Shown here: piece after piece, positions 1-3,944 of the stretch
How positions within the stretch are numbered: position 1 is the first letter of the stretch
Layout of the letters: each line of letters begins with the position of its first letter
From: Actinomycetota bacterium
GTDB taxonomy: Bacteria; Zhuqueibacterota; Zhuqueibacteria; Residuimicrobiales; Krinioviventaceae
NCBI GenBank assembly: GCA_011682565.1
Contig: JAACEJ010000281.1
Span: forward strand, 1-5,522
Length of the DNA: 5,522 nt
Direction: 5' to 3'
Notes under the pieces: model-generated
What the model was told of the DNA's origin: nothing
Seen by the model: only the letters and a program-made list of their open reading frames with translations
The model's database searches: none
Made by a program: the position numbers and the translations under genes

Positions 1-474
1 AACATCCTGGTCGGCCTTTTTCGCACGCATTTGCCTTTGCAGTCTATCCATGCGATTCTCAATGATGAACAAATCACTGAGGATAAATTCCGCATCGACC
101 ATTTCCATGTCGCGAAGCGGATCAACAGAGTTGAGCGGATGAGGTATATTTTCATTTTCAAAAGCACGAAGTGTCACCAGAATCGCATCGACTGTTCTTA
201 TCTGGCCGAGAAATTGATCGCTGAAACTGCTCTTCTTTTGTTCGGAAGTACTCATTCCGGCCAGATCAACAAATTCTATGGTTGCCGACGTTTTTTTCTT
301 TGGCTGGAAAATATCAGCCAGCAAATCCACGCGTTCATCCGGCACATGAACAATGGCGTGGTGCGCTTCGGCTTTGCCGCCCATAAAAGCAGCGGTGTCC
401 ACCTGTGCGCCGGTGAGAGCGTTAAACAGCGTCGTTTTTCCAGAAAGGGGCAGGCCCACAATTCCAATTTTCAT
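1..474 (-). CDS. YchF/DUF933-family P-loop NTPase, N-terminal part (gene continues past left edge)
   Basis: The reverse strand reads without a stop from ATG at 474-472 to base 1, giving 158 codons. Residues 1-22 begin MKIGIVGLPLSGKTTLFNAL, a Walker A loop (G7-x4-GKT, K13) at the very N-terminus, as in the YchF/OLA1 branch of Obg-related NTPases. A G3 motif DLAG lies at residues 70-73, followed by Met74. A hydrophobic residue where Ras-like GTPases carry the catalytic Gln is typical of this branch. The segment FVDLAG through AFENENIPH (about 68-112) also follows YchF, and residues 121-158 are charged and helix-forming, matching the start of its coiled-coil arm. YchF proteins are cytoplasmic ribosome-associated ATPases. 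The base-specificity motif (NxxE in YchF) and the TGS/DUF933 end are outside the window. The loop reads LSGKTT rather than NVGKST, so this may be a YchF paralogue rather than the canonical orthologue; no symbol is given. An AGGA site (482-485) lies 7 bases upstream of the start. Confidence 0.88.
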   Translation of the reverse strand, partial: MKIGIVGLPLSGKTTLFNALTGAQVDTAAFMGGKAEAHHAIVHVPDERVDLLADIFQPKKKTSATIEFVDLAGMSTSEQKKSSFSDQFLGQIRTVDAILVTLRAFENENIPHPLNSVDPLRDMEMVDAEFILSDLFIIENRMDRLQRQMRAKKADQDV

Positions 475-511
475 TTTATAATCCTATGGTCATTATTTTT
501 AATTTTCAGAC

Positions 512-539
512 AATATAACCATTATGATACGATTTGCAA
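512..539 (-). promoter_or_regulatory. Candidate sigma70-like promoter for the YchF-like gene
   Basis: On the minus strand a TTGCAA box (539-534, 4 of 6 to consensus) is followed after 16 bases by TATATT (517-512, 5 of 6). Transcription would start near 505 and leave a leader of about 30 bases before the ATG at 474. This is a motif match by eye in AT-rich DNA, where chance matches are common. Confidence 0.45.
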
Positions 540-554
540 GCAAAATATACTTTT

Positions 555-599
555 AAATCAAAATTATTTTGCCTATTTTATGGGAAATAATTTTGGTTT
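555..599. repeat. AT-rich inverted repeat between divergent genes
   Basis: The arm CAAAATTATTT (559-569) has an exact reverse complement AAATAATTTTG at 585-595. The match extends outward to 555 and 599 with one T/G mismatch, giving 15-bp arms around a 15-base centre (570-584). It lies between two genes that diverge, so no transcript needs to end here. That favours an operator or a DNA-structure element over a terminator. Its right arm touches the possible -35 of the rhomboid promoter, and it lies about 15 bases upstream of the -35 of the opposite promoter. Confidence 0.6.
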
Positions 600-626
600 T
601 ATATCGAATCGGATGGACAGGATAAT
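598..626 (+). promoter_or_regulatory. Weak candidate promoter for the rhomboid gene
   Basis: TTTATA (598-603, 4 of 6 to the -35 consensus) is followed after 17 bases by GATAAT (621-626, 5 of 6 to the -10 consensus). Initiation near 633 would give a leader of about 60 bases before the ATG at 693. The -35 box is poor, so this is a suggestion only. Confidence 0.3.
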
Positions 627-682
627 TAATGGCAGGATGATGGGTGACAGACTCATGAATTGAAAATCGCACTTTTTATCTC

Positions 683-687
683 AAGGA
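683..687 (+). promoter_or_regulatory. Shine-Dalgarno site that fixes the rhomboid start
   Basis: AAGGA lies 5 bases before the ATG at 693. The same frame could open earlier, at a TTG at 660, but that codon has no SD-like sequence in front of it. The ATG at 693 is therefore the better start. Confidence 0.7.
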
Positions 688-692
688 ATAAA

Positions 693-1514
693 ATGATACA
701 AAGAAAAAAATCAGGATCGATTATTTGCCCAAGCTGCGGCAAACTTATTTCAGCAAATTCAAAACAATGTATTTATTGTGGACGTAAAAATCCCGGACTT
801 TGGGGATATGGCCCGCAACTGCAAAAAATATTAGACAATTTTTCGGAAACGACTCCAATCCTTGTCGGTGCATGTGTTGTCTTGTATGTCATTAGCCTTT
901 TAATCGACCCGGCGGCGCTGCTTCGACCACATGGTCTTTTCAACATTCTATCGCCGAGCATGAAAGCGCTTGATGATATCGGTATGACCGGTACTTATGC
1001 TCTGGCACATGGCCGATGGTGGACGCTTGTTACAGCGATTTACCTCCACGGCGGTTTGTTACACATTCTGTTCAATATGCTATGGCTTTATCAACTGGGA
1101 CAAATGGTCGAAAACCTTTTTGGACGTTCGAGAACTTTTCTTATTTTTACCATCTCGGGCGTTCTCGGTTTTTTTGTCTCGGATATGCTTGGCATCACTT
1201 TTACTATCGGCGCGTCGGGATCAATTTTTGGATTGCTGGGAGCACTTGTTTATTATGGTCGCAAAAGAGGCGGCTTTTTCGGTAAACAAATTTATAAACA
1301 AATGGGAACCTGGGCAATTGTTCTTTTCCTTTTTGGATTTATGATGCCCGGGGTCAATAATTTTGCACACGCCGGTGGATTTATCGGAGGTTATATTAGC
1401 GCCCAATTGCTCGGTTTTAATGAAATAAGCCGCGAAACGGAAACGCACCGGATGCTGGCGTTGGCGGCAGTTGCACTTACAGTGATCAGCTTTATTCTGG
1501 AATTTGTAATGTAA
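693..1514 (+). CDS. Rhomboid-family intramembrane serine protease with N-terminal zinc ribbon
   Basis: A 273-residue polytopic membrane protein. Residues 12-29 contain CPSC-x10-CIYC, a four-cysteine zinc ribbon on the cytoplasmic side if topology follows the family. Hydrophobic segments follow at about 55-72, 117-137, 148-167, 174-189, 207-220, 224-240 and 254-272. The rhomboid signature is complete. It has HGGLLHILFN with His124 and Asn128 (equivalent to the oxyanion-side His/Asn of GlpG), IGASGSIFG with nucleophile Ser175, and NNFAHAGGFIGGY with catalytic His226. Rhomboids cleave transmembrane substrates inside the membrane using this Ser-His dyad, so the enzyme should be active. The segment after the His helix suggests a 6+1 arrangement with an extra C-terminal helix, rather than the six helices of GlpG. 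The substrate is unknown and the neighbours give no clue. The gene appears monocistronic: it diverges from the YchF-like gene and converges on the barrel gene downstream. Confidence 0.93.
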   Translation: MIQRKKSGSIICPSCGKLISANSKQCIYCGRKNPGLWGYGPQLQKILDNFSETTPILVGACVVLYVISLLIDPAALLRPHGLFNILSPSMKALDDIGMTGTYALAHGRWWTLVTAIYLHGGLLHILFNMLWLYQLGQMVENLFGRSRTFLIFTISGVLGFFVSDMLGITFTIGASGSIFGLLGALVYYGRKRGGFFGKQIYKQMGTWAIVLFLFGFMMPGVNNFAHAGGFIGGYISAQLLGFNEISRETETHRMLALAAVALTVISFILEFVM

Positions 1515-1516
1515 AA

Positions 1517-1531
1517 TCTGTGAAAAACAGA
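1517..1531. repeat. Small hairpin just after the rhomboid stop codon
   Basis: TCTGT (1517-1521) and ACAGA (1527-1531) pair around a GAAAA loop, three bases after the rhomboid stop. On the minus strand the loop becomes TTTTC. Five pairs with no following T-run make a weak structure; its role is uncertain. Confidence 0.35.
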
Positions 1532-1539
1532 GAACGGGT

Positions 1540-1595
1540 AACGGAGACCAAAGTCCGGGCAGCCGATTTTCGGCGTCTCTTCTCCGGTCTCCGTT
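1540..1595. terminator. Dyad between convergent genes, possible bidirectional terminator
   Basis: AACGGAGACC (1540-1549) is exactly complementary to GGTCTCCGTT (1586-1595). This GC-rich 10-bp stem encloses a second hairpin, GCCGA (1562-1566) with TCGGC (1570-1574) around a 3-base loop. A second GTCTC copy at 1575-1579 could compete for the left arm. Placement between two converging 3' ends fits termination in both directions. Neither side has a proper T-run, so it is not a textbook intrinsic terminator. It could instead be a processing or RNA-stability structure. Confidence 0.5.
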
Positions 1596-1637
1596 TGTGG
1601 TGTAGGTGGAGGTAGTAATGGTGGAGCAAGCAGTAAA

Positions 1638-2174
1638 TTATCTCAACGACATGTTAATGCCGCCCAGTACACTGAAAAATGTTTGATTAAAAAATGACCA
1701 TCTGGCCTGGACGAAAAAACTCATCGGTCGTCGCATGTTGGTGTGGAGGCCGACAATAGCGTTGCCGCCAAAGTCGGTTGTATTTTCGCCCTTGTCCGGC
1801 AGGATGTAATTCACTGCCAGTCCGCCGCCGAAATAAAGCAATCCAAAGGGGCGCGGCTGAAAGAACAGATCGCCGTTGAATTGCCAGCGCGTGTAATCGG
1901 GTTTTTCGTCGACAAAGTGATAATCGAAACTTGGCACAAAGCGCCAGAAAATGCCGGCAGGAATCCAGAGTTGTGCGCCGGCAAAATATTGCTCATTATC
2001 AAAATCGTTGCCGACCCTGATTCCGAGCATTTCTCTGCTCATCATTTTATGATGGCGGTTTCTGTTTGCAAATATTGGACGCCGTTTAACACGCCGTTGC
2101 GCCAGGGCCGATTCGCTGAACAGCGAGAGCGCAAACAAAACCAGTGCGGTGGTAATAATTGTTGATCGTTTCAT
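1638..2174 (-). CDS. Secreted small beta-barrel-like protein, probably outer membrane, unknown function
   Basis: A 178-residue protein. Residues 1-25 are a clear Sec signal peptide: K2-R3, a hydrophobic core at about 6-19, and the A-L-A motif at 23-25 with cleavage expected before Gln26. The mature part opens with a strongly basic stretch (about 27-44, rich in Arg, Lys and His). The rest alternates polar and aromatic/hydrophobic residues with Gly- and Asp/Asn-rich turns (for example around 52-62 and 130-140), as in small 8-stranded outer-membrane barrels. The mature length of about 153 residues suits such a barrel. I cannot name a family. The last residues are NMSLR rather than ending in Phe or Trp, so the usual C-terminal barrel-assembly signal is missing or shifted. 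An AGGAG site (2187-2183 on the minus strand) lies 8 bases before the ATG and supports the start. The gene converges on the rhomboid gene and diverges from the GMC gene. Confidence 0.8.
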   Translation of the reverse strand: MKRSTIITTALVLFALSLFSESALAQRRVKRRPIFANRNRHHKMMSREMLGIRVGNDFDNEQYFAGAQLWIPAGIFWRFVPSFDYHFVDEKPDYTRWQFNGDLFFQPRPFGLLYFGGGLAVNYILPDKGENTTDFGGNAIVGLHTNMRRPMSFFVQARWSFFNQTFFSVLGGINMSLR

Positions 2175-2237
2175 TTTTTCTTCTCCTCTTCAAAGTCGTA
2201 ATGATTTCTGCCGTATCTCAAGCAATGGGCGTACCGT

Positions 2238-2265
2238 TTTAAACGTGTTTTTATCTTTTTTGCAA
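2238..2265 (-). promoter_or_regulatory. Weak candidate promoter for the barrel-protein gene
   Basis: On the minus strand TTGCAA (2265-2260) is followed after 16 bases by TTTAAA (2243-2238, 4 of 6 to the -10 consensus). Both the box, with its preceding C, and the spacing match the candidate promoter of the YchF-like gene. Initiation near 2231 would leave a leader of about 57 bases. Evidence is by eye only. Confidence 0.3.
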
Positions 2266-2271
2266 GTATTT

Positions 2272-2291
2272 AAAAAACAATGTTGTTTTTT
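2272..2291. repeat. AT palindrome in the divergent promoter region
   Basis: AAAAAACAA (2272-2280) and TTGTTTTTT (2283-2291) are exact reverse complements separated by only TG. The 20-base palindrome sits upstream of the barrel gene's candidate promoter and beside the candidate -35 of the GMC gene. It could bind a dimeric regulator of either gene. As RNA it would be a weak A-U hairpin, so a terminator role is less likely. Confidence 0.55.
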
Positions 2292-2317
2292 GTCTCATTC
2301 AGATAAGATCGAATAAT
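2290..2317 (+). promoter_or_regulatory. Candidate promoter for the leader ORF / GMC / ALDH operon
   Basis: TTGTCT (2290-2295, 4 of 6 to -35 consensus) is followed after 16 bases by AATAAT (2312-2317, 5 of 6 to -10 consensus). Transcription would begin near 2324, next to the GGGAGG site. That would give a very short leader or one with little untranslated sequence. An alternative pair is TTGTTT (2283-2288) with TAAGAT (2304-2309), spaced 15. The two cannot be ranked by eye. Confidence 0.35.
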
Positions 2318-2336
2318 TCGTTCCGGGAGGTACAAC

Positions 2337-2360
2337 ATGATGTCCCTGGGTGCACAATGA
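2337..2360 (+). CDS. Seven-codon leader ORF overlapping the GMC start
   Basis: GGGAGG (2325-2330), the strongest Shine-Dalgarno match in the window, lies 6 bases before an ATG at 2337. That ATG opens only MMSLGAQ and then stops at TGA 2358-2360. The stop overlaps the GMC start codon in an ATGA arrangement (2357-2360). The GMC ATG has no SD site of its own at normal distance; the GGGAGG ends 26 bases upstream of it. The likely reading is that ribosomes load at the short ORF and re-initiate on the GMC gene by translational coupling. A single-base sequence error splitting the true N-terminus is an alternative. Confidence 0.45.
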   Translation: MMSLGAQ

Positions 2361-3940
2361 AAAAACACGATTATGATTATATCGTTATTGGTTCCGGTTT
2401 CGGCGGCAGCGTCTCGGCACTTCGCTTGGCTGAAAAAGGGTATCGTGTTTGCGTTATTGAACGCGGCAAACGCTGTACGAACAATGATTTTGCAAAATCT
2501 AACTGGCAGTTGCGAAAATGGTTATGGGCGCCAAAATTGTTTTGCACAGGCATTCAAAGTCTGACGCTGTTGAAGAATGTACTCGTCCTGAGCGGTTCCG
2601 GCGTTGGTGGCGGCAGCCTCGGATATTGCGCCGTCCTTTTAAAACCCTCTACACCATTTTTTAACGATCCGCAATGGGCGGGTTTGCAGGACGATTGGCA
2701 AGAGGTCCTGGCGCCATTTTATGATGTTGCAACGAAAATGCTCGGTGTGACGCAAAACCCCAAACTTTGGAAAAGCGACGAATTGCTGCGCGAGTATGCG
2801 CAGGATTTGCAACGCGAAAATTATTTCAATCCCACAAAAGTCGGCATATTCTTCGGCGATTCTGAGCATGAAAGCGACGATCCTTTTTTTAACGGCAACG
2901 GCCCGGCACGAACGGGGTGCGATCATAAGGGAAGCTGCATGGTCGGATGCCGTACGGGCGGAAAAAATTCTCTGGATTTGAACTATCTTTATCTGGCGGA
3001 AAAACTTGGCGTGACAATCATGCCGGAAACGCTGGTTACAAACGTTGCCGAATTGCCCGACGCTGGATACGAAATAACAACCGAAGAATCGACCCGGCAA
3101 TTTAACAAAAAGAAAATGAAACTGACCGCCCCGGGTGTCATCTTTGCCGCCGGCACTTTGGGAACAAACAAACTTTTGCTGTCATGTAAACAGCGCGGCT
3201 CTTTACCCCGCCTTTCAGATCGGCTGGGCAAGACCGTACGTACAAACAGCGAAGTGCTTGTCGGCGCAAAAGCAAAAGATAAAAAATACAACTTTTCCGA
3301 AGGTATCTCGATCACATCGAGTCTCTTCGTTGATGAGCACACGCATATCGAGCCGGTTCGTTATCCCCAGGGATCGGATGCCATGTTCTGGCTGTCAACT
3401 TTGCTGACCGATGGTGGTTCATGGTTGACCCGACCGTTGAAATTTCTATGGAACTGTCTCAAACAACCGCTGGAATTTCTCAGGACATTGCTTCCTTTCG
3501 GCTGGGCGAAAAACTCGATCATTCTCCTGGTCATGCAAAATCTGGACAACCGCATGGATTTGTTTCTTAAAAAAAGATGGTACCGGCCGTTTGCTGACAA
3601 ACTGGCATCCCGCAGCAATAGCAGCACAGTTCCAAATTTTATTCCCCAGGCCAACGAAGCGGCAAAAGCGATTGCGAAAAAAATAAATGGTGTTCCGCAA
3701 AATGCGCTTACAGAAGTGCTCTTTAATGCGCCTGTCACTGCACACATTATCGGCGGCTGCGTCATCGGCAAAGATCGGAAAAGCGGCGTGATCGACAAAA
3801 ACTGCCGTGTTTTTGGTTATGAAAATATGCTCATTGTCGACGGCTCGACGATACCGGCGAATCTCGGTGTAAATCCCAGTCTGACTATCACTGCAATTGC
3901 GGAATACGCCATGAGCTCTATTCACCCAAAAGAAATATAG
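2357..3940 (+). CDS. GMC-family FAD-dependent oxidoreductase, cholesterol-oxidase (ChoD-like) type
   Basis: A 527-residue flavoprotein. The N-terminal Rossmann fold is clear: YDYIVIGSGFGGS with GxGxxG at 12-17, then VIERG with Glu35, expected to bind the FAD ribose. A second FAD-contact motif, GSGVGGGSLGY, is at 80-90. The C-terminal GMC domain has HIIGGCVIG with His463 and NPSLTITA with Asn506, the His/Asn catalytic pair of the cholesterol-oxidase branch; GMC enzymes oxidise alcohols to aldehydes or ketones. Residues 188-211 carry C188-x5-C194-x3-C198 followed by GGKNSLDLNYL, a segment I recall from ChoD-like proteins. No signal peptide is visible, so it is probably cytoplasmic or membrane-peripheral. 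An aromatic/basic stretch at about 355-400 may contact substrate or membrane. The start is set by the Rossmann motif and by the lack of any in-frame upstream start, though it has no SD of its own. The gene is four bases from an aldehyde dehydrogenase, so an alcohol is the likely substrate class; a sterol is not established. Confidence 0.9.
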   Translation: MKKHDYDYIVIGSGFGGSVSALRLAEKGYRVCVIERGKRCTNNDFAKSNWQLRKWLWAPKLFCTGIQSLTLLKNVLVLSGSGVGGGSLGYCAVLLKPSTPFFNDPQWAGLQDDWQEVLAPFYDVATKMLGVTQNPKLWKSDELLREYAQDLQRENYFNPTKVGIFFGDSEHESDDPFFNGNGPARTGCDHKGSCMVGCRTGGKNSLDLNYLYLAEKLGVTIMPETLVTNVAELPDAGYEITTEESTRQFNKKKMKLTAPGVIFAAGTLGTNKLLLSCKQRGSLPRLSDRLGKTVRTNSEVLVGAKAKDKKYNFSEGISITSSLFVDEHTHIEPVRYPQGSDAMFWLSTLLTDGGSWLTRPLKFLWNCLKQPLEFLRTLLPFGWAKNSIILLVMQNLDNRMDLFLKKRWYRPFADKLASRSNSSTVPNFIPQANEAAKAIAKKINGVPQNALTEVLFNAPVTAHIIGGCVIGKDRKSGVIDKNCRVFGYENMLIVDGSTIPANLGVNPSLTITAIAEYAMSSIHPKEI

Positions 3941-3944
3941 AAAA

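Larger units (their letters stand above)
1515..1637. other. Convergent intergenic region, G-rich on the plus strand at its right end
   Basis: This 123-base gap separates the 3' ends of two converging genes. It holds a small hairpin, a larger dyad (entered separately), and a run at 1599-1612 with four GG steps. I see no ORF with both a start and a ribosome site. Confidence 0.6.

Noticed and set aside
31..663. Long plus-strand ORF of 210 codons
   Set aside because: It lies antisense to the YchF-like gene, whose protein matches known motifs, and continues through AT-rich intergenic DNA. Its own translation shows no domain.
613..663. Small plus-strand ORF MDRIINGRMMGDRLMN before the rhomboid gene
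   Set aside because: None of its ATGs has an SD at normal spacing, and it ends well before the SD-marked rhomboid start.
660..692. TTG start extending the rhomboid N-terminus by 11 residues
   Set aside because: There is no SD before the TTG, whereas AAGGA lies 5 bases before the ATG at 693.
1599..1612. Possible two-tetrad G-quadruplex (four GG steps)
   Set aside because: Two-tetrad forms are weak and frequent by chance; nothing else supports a role.
1602..1697. Plus-strand frame reading a Gly/Ser-rich stretch (GGGSNGGASS) after the rhomboid gene
   Set aside because: It looks linker-like, but no start codon with an SD opens this frame and it runs into the 3' end of the barrel gene. It is probably chance from G-rich DNA.
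1743..2165. Plus-strand ORF of 140 codons opposite the barrel-protein gene
   Set aside because: It is a shadow. The minus-strand frame has a signal peptide, a good SD and barrel-like sequence; this one has none.
2236..2246. Odd-centred palindrome CGTTT-T-AAACG
   Set aside because: The arms are only 5 bp, overlap the candidate -10 of the barrel gene and are expected by chance in this composition.
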